Positions 1 through 10,037 of a stretch of 64,000 nucleotides of DNA are shown piece by piece (position 1 is the stretch's first letter; the number at the start of each line of letters is the position of its first letter). The notes beneath the pieces are model-generated. The model saw nothing but the letters and a program-made list of their open reading frames with translations. It had not been told where the DNA came from and made no database searches. A program made the position numbers and the translations under genes. Source of the stretch: Paenirhizobium selenitireducens ATCC BAA-1503 (lineage in GTDB: Bacteria > Pseudomonadota > Alphaproteobacteria > Rhizobiales > Rhizobiaceae); NCBI RefSeq assembly GCF_000518785.1, contig NZ_JAEG01000015.1, positions 62,001 through 126,000 on the forward strand. The letters are read 5' to 3'.

Positions 1-2
1 CC

Positions 3-1145
3 CAGGACCGCGTGTTCTACCGCGTCGACGGGCCGCCCGGCAGTTTCATCACCGGCTACCAGAACCTGCCCACCTTCGTCGATCTCGGCGGCCAGTCGTC
101 CTTCTACACGGACGCGATCTTCCGCGGCGAGCCGATCCGGGTCGCGGTGCTGCAGCGCTCAGCCTCCACCGGTATCGATTCCGTGCCCTTTTCCGTCACG
201 GTCGCGGAAACCACCATCGCCCGACAGCAGCTGGCGCAGGCGATCCTGCTGCGCTCGGCCGCCCGTCTGGCGCTGATGATCGGCGGTGCGGGCGCGATCG
301 TCTGGATCGCGGTCACCTATTCCCTGCGGCCGCTCTATCGCCTGGGCGAAGCGATCGCCGAGCGCAATCCCGACGACCTCCACCCGATCGAGCAGTCCGT
401 GCCGACCGAAGTCCAGGGGCTGGTCGACACCGTCAATTCCTTCATGATCCGCCTCGGCTCGGCGCTTGATGCGCTGCGCAACTTCACCGGCAATGCCAGC
501 CACCAGCTGCGCACGCCGCTGGCCATCATCCGCACCCAGCTGGCGCTGTCAGCCCGGGCGACGACGCTGGAGGAGGCGAGGGCCGCGGCGCTCAAGGGCG
601 ACCGCGCCGTCGGCCATGCCGAGCATGTGCTGGCGCAATTGCTGTTGATGGCGAAGATCGACGCCGCCGGCTCGGATCATCGGCCGCCGGTGGCCAAGAT
701 CGATCTGGTCCGGCTGGCGCAGGAGATCACGGCCGACAACGTGCCGAAGGCCACCCAGTCCGGTATCGATCTCGGATTCGAGGGCGAGGGGACGGCCCTG
801 GTGCTAGCCGAGCCGCTGCTGATCGGCGAATTGCTCGGCAACCTGATCTCCAATGCGATCGCCTATGCCGGATCGGGTACGGAGGTCACGGTCCGCGTGT
901 GTACCCGTCCCGAAGGCGTCTGCCTCGAAGTGGAGGATGACGGTCCGGGCATCCCGCCTGAGAAGCTCGCCTCGGTGCGGCAGCGCTTTTCCCGCGGAAA
1001 CAAGGGAGAGGGTGCCGGCCTCGGCCTGCCCATCGTCGAGGAAATCGCCCGCCTCTTTGCCGGACGGCTCGACCTTTCCCAGGGGCCGAGCGGGCGCGGC
1101 CTCAAGGCGACAGTCACCTTCCCCCCGGCTGAAGCGGCAAGCTGA
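3..1145 (+). CDS. Sensor histidine kinase (TctE/QseC-like), 5' end cut by window
   Basis: The reading frame is open to the left edge, so the N-terminus lies outside. The visible part carries the end of a periplasmic sensor region, a membrane segment at about residues 84-104 (counting from the GTG at 12), a HAMP-like stretch, the phospho-acceptor H-box NASHQLRTPL (His about 164), an N-box around Asn278, a G1 box DDGPGIP (about 310) and a G2 box GEGAGLGLPIV (about 333). This is a complete catalytic core of a two-component kinase. Family knowledge: relatives with an RVDGPPG-type sensor region resemble TctE, which senses tricarboxylates. A partner response regulator would normally lie just upstream, outside the window. 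The ligand is not shown. The gene converges on the ABC-2 permease, 11 bases away. Confidence 0.9.
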   Translation, partial: QDRVFYRVDGPPGSFITGYQNLPTFVDLGGQSSFYTDAIFRGEPIRVAVLQRSASTGIDSVPFSVTVAETTIARQQLAQAILLRSAARLALMIGGAGAIVWIAVTYSLRPLYRLGEAIAERNPDDLHPIEQSVPTEVQGLVDTVNSFMIRLGSALDALRNFTGNASHQLRTPLAIIRTQLALSARATTLEEARAAALKGDRAVGHAEHVLAQLLLMAKIDAAGSDHRPPVAKIDLVRLAQEITADNVPKATQSGIDLGFEGEGTALVLAEPLLIGELLGNLISNAIAYAGSGTEVTVRVCTRPEGVCLEVEDDGPGIPPEKLASVRQRFSRGNKGEGAGLGLPIVEEIARLFAGRLDLSQGPSGRGLKATVTFPPAEAAS

Positions 1146-1156
1146 TCCGGCACCGC

Positions 1157-2269
1157 CTATTTCAGGAAGGCGCGGAAGCGTCCGAGCGAGAAGAGGAAGA
1201 GCACCGTCCCGATCCCGATCAGCCACAGGAAATCCGGCCAGACGACATCCATGCCGGCGCCGCGGAACAGGATCGACTGCGCCATCGCGATGAAGTGCGT
1301 GTTGGGTGCGAAGTTCATGATCAGCTGGATGATCTCCGGCATGCTTTCGCGGGGCGTGAGCCCGCCGGACAGCACCTGGAGCGGCAAAAGGATCAGCATC
1401 AGCAGCAGGCCGAACTGCGGCATGGACCCGGCAACGGTCGCGAGGAAGATGCCGAGCGAAGTGGTGGCGAAGAGCTGCAGCGCCGTGCCGGCCATAAAGA
1501 GGGGCAGCGAGCCCTGGAGCGGCACTTCGAGAATCCAGTGGGCGACGACCACCAGCGAGAAGGCCGATGCCACCAGCACCACCAGGCTCATGGCGAGCAC
1601 CTTGCTGACCATGATCTCGAAGGCGGTCACCGGCATGACCAGAAGATGCTCGATCGTGCCGTGCTCGCGCTCGCGGATGAGGGCGGCGCCGGTCAGGATG
1701 ATCGACAGCATGGTGATGTTCATGATGATGTTGTTGATCGCCCCGAACCAGACATTGTTCAGCTGCGGATTGAAGCGCGCCCGCATGGTAAGATCGACCG
1801 GCATGCTCACTGTGCTGCGATAGCGGTTGACGAACTCGCTCACCTCGCTGTTGACGATGCTCTGGATGTAGCCAGAGCCGCTGAAGGCCTGGGTCATGCG
1901 AGTGGCGTCGACATTGAGCTGGATGGTCGGAACGCGCCCGGCCAGCACGTCCTGCTGGAAGTTGGTTGGTATGTCGAGCGCGAAGGTCGACAGCCCGGCA
2001 TCCATGCGCTTGTCCATCTCGTTCGCCGTGATGATCTCCGGCTTGGTGAAATAGGGCGGGTAGAAAGCGTCCTGGATACGCAGCGAAAGCTGTGAAAGAT
2101 CCTCGTCGACGATGGCGATGGCCGCCATGTTGAGCGTCTCGGGCAATGCCCGCGCCTCGGTGTAGATCGACAGCGAGAAGGAATAGAGGATGAAGACCAG
2201 CAGCATGCGGTCCTGCATGAGGCCGCGCAGTTCCTTGACGATGAGCTGACCGATATGGCGGATGCGCAT
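1157..2269 (-). CDS. ABC-2 type permease, YhhJ-like
   Basis: A 370-residue membrane protein with one hydrophobic segment near residues 20-40, a long periplasmic domain (about 45-175) and a C-terminal block of about five membrane segments (175-365), the standard layout of ABC2_membrane_3 permeases. It follows the ATPase/permease fusion with a 4-base gap and is the last gene of the three-gene minus-strand operon. The order HlyD adaptor, double-ATPase fusion, permease matches E. coli yhiI-rbbA-yhhJ. Likely role: half of an inner-membrane exporter whose substrate is unknown (drugs, lipids or other small molecules in related systems). Its long periplasmic loop resembles the one in the permease half of the upstream fusion, suggesting the two form a heterodimeric pore. 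Confidence 0.85.
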   Translation of the reverse strand: MRIRHIGQLIVKELRGLMQDRMLLVFILYSFSLSIYTEARALPETLNMAAIAIVDEDLSQLSLRIQDAFYPPYFTKPEIITANEMDKRMDAGLSTFALDIPTNFQQDVLAGRVPTIQLNVDATRMTQAFSGSGYIQSIVNSEVSEFVNRYRSTVSMPVDLTMRARFNPQLNNVWFGAINNIIMNITMLSIILTGAALIREREHGTIEHLLVMPVTAFEIMVSKVLAMSLVVLVASAFSLVVVAHWILEVPLQGSLPLFMAGTALQLFATTSLGIFLATVAGSMPQFGLLLMLILLPLQVLSGGLTPRESMPEIIQLIMNFAPNTHFIAMAQSILFRGAGMDVVWPDFLWLIGIGTVLFLFSLGRFRAFLK

Positions 2270-2273
2270 GGCC

Positions 2274-5066
2274 TTACCTCGCCTGCTTTTTCAGGAGAAT
2301 GGCGGTCAGCCCGAGGAGGATCGGGATGGCGATCAGCAGGTAGATCATCTGCTGCTGAAGGTCGGCAAAGCCGAGAGCCTTGGAGAAAGTACCGCGCGCA
2401 ATGGTGACGAAATGGGTCGTCGGATAGATGCTGCCGATGAAGGCACCGGCACCCTTGAGCGATGATACCGGGTCGATGATGCCGGCATATTGCACGGCGG
2501 GAATGAGGGTCAGAAGTGCCGTGCCGAACAGGGCGGCGATCTGGCTCGACACGAAGGTCGAGACCAGCATGCCGAGCGCCGTCGTCGAGATGACGTAGAA
2601 GAGGGCGGCGACGGCGAAGGTCACAAAGCTTCCGGTGAACGGCACCTTGAAGACAAGGATGGCGAAGGCGGTCAGCAGCACGAAGTTCATCATGGCGAGC
2701 AGGATATAGGGTAGCTGCTTGCCGATCAGGAATTCCAGCCGGGTCGTCGGGGTCACGTAGAAATTGATGATCGAGCCGAGTTCCTTCTCGCGCACGACGC
2801 TGAGCGCGCCCAGGATTGCCGGGATCAGCAGCAGGAGCAGCGGGATGACGGCCGGCACCATGGCCACCAGGCTCTTGACGTCCGGATTGTAGCGGTAGCG
2901 GGTTTCGAGCGTGAAATTGCCCCTGGTCGCCTCTTCCCCATAGGCTTCGCGGATCTTTTCCGTGATCCAGTGGGCGTGCATGCCCTGCACATAGCCGCTG
3001 ACCGTTTCCGCGCGGGTCGGCATGGCGCCGTCGATCCAGGCGCCGATCTCGACCGCGTCGCCGCGCAGGGCGTCCCGACCGAAATTGGGCGGGATCTCGA
3101 TCGCCAGGCTGATTTCACCGCTGCGCATGCGCTTGTCGAGGTCGGCATAGTCCTTGAGCGGCGGGTGTTCGACGAAGTAGCGCGAGCCGGAAAGCTGTGC
3201 GACATAGTCGTCGCTGATCGTGGTCCGGTCGTAGTCGAGCACGGCGAAGCTCAGCTTCTCGATGTCGAGATTGATACCGTAGCCGATCACGAACATCAGG
3301 ATGACGCTGCCGATGGTCGCCAGCGTGCCGCGGATCGGGTCGCGCTGCAGTTCGAGCGCCTCCCGGCGGGAATAGCTCATCATCCGCCTGAGATCGAAGA
3401 AGCGGCTGAAGAGCGACTTCCGCGGCGGTGCCCCGACTACGGCCGCCGGCTCGGCTGCTTCTGTCGTCTCCGGCGCCGCTTCCGCGGCGAACTCGGCATT
3501 GCCGGCGATCGCATCCTCCAGATAGGCGATGAAGGCTTCCTCGAGCGAGGCGGCGCCGCGCTTCTCGACGATCCCGTCCGGGGTGTCGCTCACCAGCACC
3601 GTGCCGGCATGCATCAGCGAAATGCGGTCGCAGCGCTCGGCCTCGTTCATGAAATGGGTGGAGACGAAGATGGTGACGCCGTCCTTGCGGGAAAGCTCGC
3701 CGAGGATCTGCCAGAAGTCGTCGCGGGCAATCGGGTCGACGCCGGAGGTCGGCTCGTCGAGGATCAGGATTTCCGGCGCATGCACCATGGCGACGGCGAG
3801 CGACAGGCGCTGGCGAATGCCGAGCGGCAGCGCGTCGGGCATGGCATCCATGACGTCGATGAGGTCGAAGCGCTTTGCCATTTCCGCGACGCGCGCGCCG
3901 ATGCGCTCCTTCGGCATGTCGAACAGGCGGGCATGCAGGTCGAGATTCTGCCGTACCGTCAGTTCGCCATAGAGCGAAAAAGCCTGGCTCATGTATCCGA
4001 TGCGGCGCCGGACGGCGAGATCGGAGCCGTCGACGGCGCGGCCGAAAAGCTGCGCCGTGCCTTCGCTGGCGGTCAAAAGCCCGGTCAGCATCTTCATCGT
4101 CGTGGTCTTGCCGCAGCCGTTGGAGCCGAGGAAGCCGAAGATCTCGCCGCGCTCGATGCGGAAGCTCACGTCGTTGACGGCGGTGAAATCGCCGAAGCGC
4201 ATCGACAGGTGGCTCGCCTCGATGGCGATCTCGCCGTCAAGTTCCGGATTGCGCGGCGGAATGGAGAGTTCGCCGTGACCCCTGCGTTTCTCCTCCGGCA
4301 AAAGGGCGATGAACGCCTTGTCGAGGTTCGGCGCGCCGGTGCGCTCCAGCAGATCCTGCGGCGTGCCCGTCGCCAGCACCTTGCCGTCGTCCATGGCGAC
4401 CAGCCAGTCGAAGCGGGCGGCCTCCTCCATATAGGCGGTGGCCACCAGGACGGTCATGCCGGGGCGGCCTTCCCTAATGCGGTCGATCAGTTCCCAGAAC
4501 TGGCGGCGCGACAGCGGATCGACGCCGGTCGTCGGCTCATCAAGGATCAAGAGGTCCGGATCGTGGATCAGCGCGCAGCACAGGCCGAGCTTCTGCTTCA
4601 TGCCGCCGGACAGCTTGCCGGCCGGGCGATCGGCGAAGGGTGAGAGGTCGGTGCTCTTCAGCAGTTCGGCGATGCGGCGCTGGCGCTCCTTGCGCCCATG
4701 GCCGAACAGGCGGGCGAAGAAATCGACGTTTTCGAAAACCGAGAGCGTCGGATAGAGGTTCTTGCCGAGGCCCTGCGGCATGTAGGCGATGCGCGGGCAG
4801 GTGCGGGCCCGGTGGCCGGAATCCGCCATGTCGCCGCCGAGCACGCGAACCGTGCCCTGCTGCACGGCACGGGCGCCCGAGACAAGCGACAAGAGGCTCG
4901 ATTTGCCGACGCCGTCGGGACCCAGCAGGCCGATCAGGCGGCCGCTCGGCAGATCGAGCGAGATGTCGCTGAGCGCCTGGGTGCGGCCATAGGACAGGGA
5001 GACGCCCTTGATGCCGACGACGGTGCCGGACATCCCGGCCGCCTCGTTCCGCGCGGGCTCGCTCAT
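2274..5066 (-). CDS. rbbA: Fused ABC exporter: two ATPase domains plus ABC-2 permease (RbbA-like)
   Basis: 930 residues with two nucleotide-binding domains and a permease in one chain. Domain 1 (about 14-240): Walker [10 protein letters not shown] at 49, signature LSGGM at 152, Walker B LLILDEP at 172. Domain 2 (about 280-500): Walker [10 protein letters not shown] at 314, a non-canonical signature LPLGI at 413, Walker B at 433. An Ala/Glu-rich linker (about 505-550) leads to an ABC-2 membrane domain (about 575-930). The length and order match E. coli RbbA (YhiH), reported as a ribosome-associated ATPase; the family also looks like an exporter. The start overlaps the HlyD stop by 4 bases (ATGA). 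The degenerate second signature suggests one weak or inactive ATPase site. Export is inferred from the HlyD and permease neighbours. Confidence 0.88.
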   Translation of the reverse strand: MSEPARNEAAGMSGTVVGIKGVSLSYGRTQALSDISLDLPSGRLIGLLGPDGVGKSSLLSLVSGARAVQQGTVRVLGGDMADSGHRARTCPRIAYMPQGLGKNLYPTLSVFENVDFFARLFGHGRKERQRRIAELLKSTDLSPFADRPAGKLSGGMKQKLGLCCALIHDPDLLILDEPTTGVDPLSRRQFWELIDRIREGRPGMTVLVATAYMEEAARFDWLVAMDDGKVLATGTPQDLLERTGAPNLDKAFIALLPEEKRRGHGELSIPPRNPELDGEIAIEASHLSMRFGDFTAVNDVSFRIERGEIFGFLGSNGCGKTTTMKMLTGLLTASEGTAQLFGRAVDGSDLAVRRRIGYMSQAFSLYGELTVRQNLDLHARLFDMPKERIGARVAEMAKRFDLIDVMDAMPDALPLGIRQRLSLAVAMVHAPEILILDEPTSGVDPIARDDFWQILGELSRKDGVTIFVSTHFMNEAERCDRISLMHAGTVLVSDTPDGIVEKRGAASLEEAFIAYLEDAIAGNAEFAAEAAPETTEAAEPAAVVGAPPRKSLFSRFFDLRRMMSYSRREALELQRDPIRGTLATIGSVILMFVIGYGINLDIEKLSFAVLDYDRTTISDDYVAQLSGSRYFVEHPPLKDYADLDKRMRSGEISLAIEIPPNFGRDALRGDAVEIGAWIDGAMPTRAETVSGYVQGMHAHWITEKIREAYGEEATRGNFTLETRYRYNPDVKSLVAMVPAVIPLLLLLIPAILGALSVVREKELGSIINFYVTPTTRLEFLIGKQLPYILLAMMNFVLLTAFAILVFKVPFTGSFVTFAVAALFYVISTTALGMLVSTFVSSQIAALFGTALLTLIPAVQYAGIIDPVSSLKGAGAFIGSIYPTTHFVTIARGTFSKALGFADLQQQMIYLLIAIPILLGLTAILLKKQAR

Positions 5067-6136
5067 CGGACGACGTCGCCCTCAACACCGGCCGGCCATT
5101 GCGCTGCCGGGTCGAGCCGCACATAGGCGACGCCCGGCAGGCCGGTCTTGACCATCTCGATGTGCTTCAGCAGCAGTTCCGGATTGATCTTCGCCTTGAC
5201 GCGGAACATCAGCTTCTCACGCTCGATCTGCGTTTCAACCGTCTTCGGCGTGAATTGCGCGACATTGGCGACGAAGGAAACGGTTGCCGGAATGATGTAT
5301 TGCGGCGCAGCGTCGAGTTTCAGGCGCACTTCCGCGCCGATCGCCACCCGGCCCGCCTGGTCGGTCGGCAGGAAGAAGCTCATGTAGACGTCGCCGAGGT
5401 CGACCAGGTTGATGACCTTGCCGCCGCCGGCGACGATCTCGCCCGGCTGGGCGACGCGGAACTGGATGCGGCCGTCACGCGGGGCGGTGAGCGTGCTGTC
5501 GGCGATGACGGTTTCGATGTTGTCGATCGCGGCTTCCGCCGCATCGGCGGCGGCCTCTGCGTTCACCACCTGGGCCTTGGCATAGCTGATGGCGGCATCG
5601 GCTGCGGCCGACTGGGCTTCGGCTGCGGCAAGGGCCGCGCGCGCGCCTTCCGCGGCGGCCTGGTCGTCCTCCAGCGTCTGCTGCGAGATGGTGCTGGAAC
5701 TGGCGAGCTGCTTGGAGCGCACCATCCGGCGGTCGGCCGAATCCAGCAGGATCTGACGCTGTGAGACGGCGGCGACGGCCGCTGTCTTCTCGGCATTGCG
5801 CTGTTCGACGAGCGCCTGGGCGGTTTCGATACCGATATCGGCCCGGCGCTTCTCGGCCTCAGCCTGGCGCAGCTGCGATTCCAGCTGTTTAGTATCCATC
5901 TGAGCGAGTTTCTCGCCGGATTTGATGAAGTCGCCTTCGTCGACAAAGATCTCGCTTATGCGTCCGGCGGTCTTGGCCGCGACATCGATCTCGACCGCTT
6001 CGATCCGGCCATTGCCGCTGGCGATGCCATCGGCCAGTTCGGATGCCTGCAGCGACTGCCAGAAATAGTAGCCGCCGCCTGCCGCCGCGGCGAGGACAAG
6101 AGCGACAATGATCCCGTTTCGGCTGGCTGGTTTCAC
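5063..6136 (-). CDS. HlyD-family membrane fusion protein (YhiI-like)
   Basis: First gene of the export operon. From the chosen GTG start it has 357 residues: one N-terminal membrane segment (about 5-23, Gly/Ala-rich, ending in YYFW), a biotinyl-lipoyl-like half motif ([20 protein letters not shown]), a long Ala/Glu/Gln-rich coiled coil (about 75-195) and a beta-barrel half with [10 protein letters not shown]. It would bridge the inner-membrane ABC exporter to an outer-membrane channel. The GTG at 6136 is preferred because AGGAG sits 9 bases upstream; the longer form from the ATG at 6193 adds 19 polar residues with no visible ribosome binding site. It ends in a 4-base overlap with the fused ABC gene. 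Confidence 0.86.
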   Translation of the reverse strand: MKPASRNGIIVALVLAAAAGGGYYFWQSLQASELADGIASGNGRIEAVEIDVAAKTAGRISEIFVDEGDFIKSGEKLAQMDTKQLESQLRQAEAEKRRADIGIETAQALVEQRNAEKTAAVAAVSQRQILLDSADRRMVRSKQLASSSTISQQTLEDDQAAAEGARAALAAAEAQSAAADAAISYAKAQVVNAEAAADAAEAAIDNIETVIADSTLTAPRDGRIQFRVAQPGEIVAGGGKVINLVDLGDVYMSFFLPTDQAGRVAIGAEVRLKLDAAPQYIIPATVSFVANVAQFTPKTVETQIEREKLMFRVKAKINPELLLKHIEMVKTGLPGVAYVRLDPAAQWPAGVEGDVVR

Positions 6137-6196
6137 TGCTTCGATCTCCTGTAGAGCGAGCTTCTCCCACCGTTGAGATCGGCCCCGGTTCATTTC

Positions 6197-6210
6197 TAAT
6201 CATTCGATTA
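6197..6210. promoter_or_regulatory. Small palindrome upstream of the export operon
   Basis: TAATC-ATTC-GATTA is a 5-base inverted repeat just upstream of the HlyD gene, in an AT-rich patch of an otherwise GC-rich region. The position fits an operator or promoter element. No TetR- or MarR-type gene is adjacent in the window, so the binder is unknown. Confidence 0.25.
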
Positions 6211-6310
6211 AAGCAACATCCTTCTCGCAGGTGCAATAGCGCGGACGTGACAGTTCGACGAAATCCGAAGCGATTTGGAACAGCCGTGAGACAGGGACCC
6301 GCGATCGCCC

Positions 6311-7705
6311 TCACATTGCGGGCGGCTCCGGCCAGTTCTTCACGCCGCCGGTCCACGTCTCATAAAGCTTGGAGAGCTTCAGCACCCGCATGTCGTCGAA
6401 GCGCGGGCCGACGATCTGCAGGCCGATCGGCATGCCGCTCTTCGCAAAACCGCAATTGATCGAGGCGGCCGGCTGTTCCGACATGTTCCACGGCACGGTA
6501 AAGGCGATGTGCTCGAACGGCTGTTCGGGGTCGTTGGTCGGCGAGGCCCAGTCGGCCGGGTAGGAGACGATCGGATTGGTCGGGGTCAGCACCGCATCGA
6601 CCGTGGTGAACAGCCGGCCGCAGGTCTTGCGCATCTCGATGGTCTGGCCAAAGCCCTGCACCGCCTCGACGCCGGTGACGTCCGCGCCCTTTTCCGCCCA
6701 TTGGTAGATGTAGGGCAGGATCTTGGCGCGGCGTTCGTCGGGGAGGTTACGAATGTCGCCCCAGAACTTGGCGCGCCAGAATGCGTCCAGCCCGTCCAGC
6801 ATCGCTCGCGTCATGACCGGCTCCACCTCGAAGACCACGGCGCCCGCGTCCTCGAAGCGTTTGGCCGCCGCCAGCACCGCGTCGCGGATCTCCGGCTCTG
6901 CCTCGAGGCCGCAGCCGGCGTCGAGCATGACGCCGATCCGCATGCCGCGCACGTCGATATCGTGATCCATCCAGTCGAAGTCGTTGGGCGACAGGCTGGT
7001 GCCGTCGCGCCAGTCGGGCCGCGACAGTGTCGCCATGGCCATTGCCGCGTCGTCGACGCAACGCGTCATCGGCCCGGCGCAGCGGCCGACATAATAAGGG
7101 TCGACCGGAATGCGGCCATGGCTCGGCTTGAAGCCGAACAGCCCGGTCCAGCCGGCCGGCAGGCGCACCGAACCGCCGATGTCGGTACCGATATGCAAGG
7201 GGCCGTAGCCGGCCGCGCCGGCTGCCGCCGCCCCTGCGCTCGAGCCGCCGGGGTTCTGGCTGAGATCCCAGGGATTGCGGCTCAAGGGGTGAAAGCTCGA
7301 CAGGCCGGAGGACAGCATGCCGTAGTCGGGGCAGGTGGTCTTGGCGAAGATCACCGCGCCGTCTTCCTTCATTCGGGCGGCGACCGGCGCGTCCGTCTCC
7401 GCCGGGATCAGTTCGACCGCCGCAGTGCCGAGCGGCACCGGCTGGCCCCTGGTGGCGATCAGTTCCTTGAGCGTCACCGGAATGCCGTCGAGGACGCCTT
7501 GCGGCGCGTCCCTCAGCCAGCGTTCCGTCGAGGCCTTCGCCTGGGCGCGGGCGCTTTCCGGGTCATAGGCATAGAGCGCGGCGACATGCGGCTCGAAGGC
7601 TTCGATACGGGCTTCCACCGCCAGCCAGTATTCGTAAGGGGACAGCGTTTTCGCCCGGAAGCGGGCGAGGAGATCCTTGATGGTCAAATGCAGGTCATCG
7701 GTCAT
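6311..7705 (-). CDS. Amidase signature family hydrolase
   Basis: 464 residues from the chosen ATG. The catalytic Ser-cisSer-Lys triad is visible: Lys80 in VTLKELI, the cis-Ser at 155/156 in NPGGSSAG, and the nucleophile Ser179 in GTDIGGSVRLPAG. These define the amidase-signature (AS) fold, which cuts C-N bonds of amides, acyl-ureas or aryl-acylamides; the substrate cannot be read from sequence. The ORF could extend a further 106 residues upstream, but that stretch overlaps the ATPase gene and has shadow-like composition. It sits last in the peptide-type ABC operon, 40 bases after the ATPase gene, so it may act on the imported compound. Confidence 0.85.
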   Translation of the reverse strand: MTDDLHLTIKDLLARFRAKTLSPYEYWLAVEARIEAFEPHVAALYAYDPESARAQAKASTERWLRDAPQGVLDGIPVTLKELIATRGQPVPLGTAAVELIPAETDAPVAARMKEDGAVIFAKTTCPDYGMLSSGLSSFHPLSRNPWDLSQNPGGSSAGAAAAGAAGYGPLHIGTDIGGSVRLPAGWTGLFGFKPSHGRIPVDPYYVGRCAGPMTRCVDDAAMAMATLSRPDWRDGTSLSPNDFDWMDHDIDVRGMRIGVMLDAGCGLEAEPEIRDAVLAAAKRFEDAGAVVFEVEPVMTRAMLDGLDAFWRAKFWGDIRNLPDERRAKILPYIYQWAEKGADVTGVEAVQGFGQTIEMRKTCGRLFTTVDAVLTPTNPIVSYPADWASPTNDPEQPFEHIAFTVPWNMSEQPAASINCGFAKSGMPIGLQIVGPRFDDMRVLKLSKLYETWTGGVKNWPEPPAM

Positions 7706-7745
7706 GTCGACATTCCGTCTCTGCTCAAATGAATTGGTTTGAAGT

Positions 7746-8747
7746 CTATTGCCCATCCGCCGAAGGCGGTCGTGCGGCCATGTCCTCGGCCCTGTGGCAA
7801 GCGGCCTGGCGTCCCGGCATGACCGTCCGCAACTCGGGTCGCTCCGTGGCGCAGCGCGCGATGGCCAGCGGACAGCGGTTGCGGAAGGCGCAGCCGCCGG
7901 TCTCGCTGAGCGGGGCGGGCGGCGGCGCACGTTCGGAAGGTTGCGGGCGGCCGAACCGCTCGATGCTCGGCTCGGCATCGGCCAGCACCTTCGTGTAGGG
8001 ATGCAGCGGCTGCTCGAAGACATCGTGCGCCGCGCCCGTTTCGACGAGCCGTCCGCGATACATCACGCCGACCCGGTCGGCGATGCAGTCGACCACGGCG
8101 AGGTTGTGGGTGATGAACAGGAAGGTCACGCCGCGCTTCTCGCGCAGGTCCATCAGCAGGTTCAGCACCTGCGCCTGCACGGAAAGATCGAGCGCCGAGA
8201 CGGCCTCGTCGGCGACCACCAGCTTCGGTTCGGTGACCAGCGCGCGGGCAATGGCGATGCGCTGGCGCTGGCCGCCAGAAAACTCGTGCGGATGGCGCTC
8301 GGCATGCTCGGCCTTCAGCCCGACGCTTTCCAGCATGTCGACGACGCGGTCGTTGATTTCAGCCCGGCCCGGCTTGCGGGCCAGTACATGCAGCGGTTCG
8401 GCGACGATCCGGCCGACCTTCTGGCGCGGATCTAGCGAGCCGAAGGGGTCCTGGAACACCATCTGGAAGTTCTCGCGCTTGCGCATCAGCTCCTTCGGCG
8501 GCAGCGAGAAGAGATCGTCGCCGTCGAACAGGACGTGGCCGGAGGTCGGCTTGTCGAGCGCCATGACGAGGCGCGCAAGCGTCGACTTGCCGCAACCACT
8601 TTCGCCCACCACGCCGAAGATCTCGCCGGCATCGACGGTGAGCGAAACGTCATCGAGCGCGCGGGTGTGGTGCGGGGCGCCGAACAGGGAGTGGCTGACA
8701 TAGTCGCGGGTGAGGGTGCGGATATCGAGGAGGGGGGGCTTGCTCAA
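7746..8747 (-). CDS. Dipeptide/oligopeptide ABC transporter ATPase (DppF/OppF type)
   Basis: 333 residues with Walker A GESGCGKST (about 48), Q-loop FQMVFQDPFGSLDP, signature FSGGQRQRIAIA and Walker B LVVADE. The C-terminal oligopeptide/dipeptide domain has the Cys-rich CAFRNRCPLAIARC pattern, which in this family holds an iron-sulphur or metal-like cluster. The TTG start at 8747 is chosen because GGAGG lies 6 bases upstream. The longer in-frame ORF would translate the palindromic repeat at 8809-8854, which is unlikely to be protein. It is separated from the DppD-like gene by 307 bases of repeat, an unusual break inside this operon. Confidence 0.88.
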   Translation of the reverse strand: MSKPPLLDIRTLTRDYVSHSLFGAPHHTRALDDVSLTVDAGEIFGVVGESGCGKSTLARLVMALDKPTSGHVLFDGDDLFSLPPKELMRKRENFQMVFQDPFGSLDPRQKVGRIVAEPLHVLARKPGRAEINDRVVDMLESVGLKAEHAERHPHEFSGGQRQRIAIARALVTEPKLVVADEAVSALDLSVQAQVLNLLMDLREKRGVTFLFITHNLAVVDCIADRVGVMYRGRLVETGAAHDVFEQPLHPYTKVLADAEPSIERFGRPQPSERAPPPAPLSETGGCAFRNRCPLAIARCATERPELRTVMPGRQAACHRAEDMAARPPSADGQ

Positions 8748-9054
8748 CGGGGACCTCCACTCTTGCCGGAAACGCGTCCGGCTCCGGGGTGTCGCCATGC
8801 GTGACTTGCCCCCCTCTGCCCTGCCGGGCATCTCCCCCTCAAGGGGGGAGATCGATAGGCGGCACGCACGCCATCCCACTCAAACGTCACCGTTTGGGGA
8901 TTTTGAATTGATTGTACTCTGCCTGTCCCATTGACGCTTGCCACCTTTGGTCTCCATCGAGCGGCATCCGTTCGGCCGATCTCCCCCCTTGAGGGGGAGA
9001 TGCCCGGCAGGGCAGAGGGGGGTAGCCGCGCAGTTCGTAAATCCGGCCAACCCA
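8748..9054. other. Gene-free gap in the peptide ABC operon, filled by an inverted repeat pair
   Basis: No supported gene. The gap holds two 46-base arms in inverted orientation (8809-8854 and 8977-9022) around 122 bases of unique sequence. It lies between the DppD-like and DppF-like ATPase genes, so the repeat is likely transcribed. Confidence 0.8.
8809..9022. repeat. Perfect 46-base inverted repeat pair (palindrome family 1, copy 1)
   Basis: The left arm (8809-8854) and right arm (8977-9022) are exact reverse complements over 46 bases. Each arm is also a hairpin on its own: near its inner end it contains ATCTCCCCC-TCAA-GGGGGGAGAT. The same arms recur at 11918-12159 with an unrelated spacer. 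This resembles the extragenic palindromes (RIME/REP-like) known from rhizobial genomes. It carries no coding potential of its own. Confidence 0.9.
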
Positions 9055-10035
9055 TCACTTCACCTCCCCTTCCGCCCGGATGCAGCGCACGCCGCGTCCG
9101 TCGGCAAAGCTCGTCCAGCCGGGTTCGCCGGCATGGCAGGCGGCGATCACCTCCGGACAGCGGTCGGAAAAGACGCAGCCGGCGGGCAGCCGGTTGAAGC
9201 CCGGCACCGTGCCGCGAATGGTCGAAAGCCGGCCGCCGTCGCCGATGCGTTTCGGCACGGCGGCGATCAGTCCGCGCGTATAGGGATTGCGCGGTGCCGT
9301 CAGGACGTCGCGGGTCCCGCCTTCCTCCATCCGGCGCCCGGCATACATGACTATGGTACGCCGGCACATGCGGGCGATCACCCCGAGGTCGTGGCTGACC
9401 AGCATCAGCGCCATGCCGTATTCGCGGGCCAGTTCGCCGAGAATGTCGAGCACTTCGGCCTGCACCGTGACGTCGAGCGCGGTCGTCGGCTCGTCGGCGA
9501 TCATCAGGGCGGGCTTCAGTGCCAAGGCGATAGCGATGCCGACGCGCTGGCGCTGGCCGCCGGACATTTCGTGCGGATAGGTCTTTGCCCGGCGTTTTGC
9601 ATCCGGGATCCGCACCTGGTCGAGCAGGTCCACGGCCTGCGCCCGTGCATCGCGCCAGGACAGGCCGCGATGCCAGACAAGCCCTTCGGCGATCTGGTCG
9701 CCAATGGTCATGGCCGGGTTGAGCGCCGTCATGGGCTCCTGGAAGATCATGCCGATACTGTTGCCGCGGATCTCGCACAGTCGTTCTTCCGACGCGGCGA
9801 GCAGGTTTTCGCCGGCAAGCGCGATCGTGCCGCTGGCTTCAGCGACGCCGGGAAGAAGCCCCATGATCGCCAGCGACAGCAGCGACTTGCCCGACCCGCT
9901 TTCGCCGACCACGCCGAGCGTATCCCCGGCTTCGAGGTCGAAGGCGACATCGGTCAGGATCGGCATGCGGCTTCCGTCTCCGAGACGGACGGAGACCGAG
10001 AGATCGCGGACGGAGAGGAGAGGGGCGTCGGTCAT
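9055..10035 (-). CDS. Dipeptide/oligopeptide ABC transporter ATPase (DppD/OppD type)
   Basis: 326 residues with Walker A GESGSGKSL (about 44), signature MSGGQRQRVGIA, Walker B LMIADEP, and the C-terminal oligopeptide-transporter domain with CVFSDRCPEVIAAC. It pairs with the DppF-like ATPase to power the two permeases. The ATG at 10035 has GGAGG 8 bases upstream and lies 2 bases after the permease stop. An alternative GTG at 10041 would leave only 2 bases after the same GGAGG, so it is less likely. Confidence 0.88.
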   Translation of the reverse strand: MTDAPLLSVRDLSVSVRLGDGSRMPILTDVAFDLEAGDTLGVVGESGSGKSLLSLAIMGLLPGVAEASGTIALAGENLLAASEERLCEIRGNSIGMIFQEPMTALNPAMTIGDQIAEGLVWHRGLSWRDARAQAVDLLDQVRIPDAKRRAKTYPHEMSGGQRQRVGIAIALALKPALMIADEPTTALDVTVQAEVLDILGELAREYGMALMLVSHDLGVIARMCRRTIVMYAGRRMEEGGTRDVLTAPRNPYTRGLIAAVPKRIGDGGRLSTIRGTVPGFNRLPAGCVFSDRCPEVIAACHAGEPGWTSFADGRGVRCIRAEGEVK

Positions 10036-10037
10036 CG

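Noticed and set aside
2970-4643. 557-residue plus-strand ORF opposite the RbbA-like gene
   Set aside because: Antisense shadow; the minus strand shows two complete ATPase domains.
6311-8023. 570-residue version of the amidase
   Set aside because: The first 106 residues overlap the ATPase gene, are Ser/Arg/Pro-rich shadow sequence, and the amidase family starts near the ATG at 7705.
8809-9022. CRISPR-like array
   Set aside because: Only two inverted copies, no direct repeats with regular spacers, no cas genes.
8744-9778. 344-residue minus-strand ORF spanning the DppD-like gene and the repeat
   Set aside because: Frame-shifted shadow that reads through the palindromic repeat; no ABC motif in this frame.
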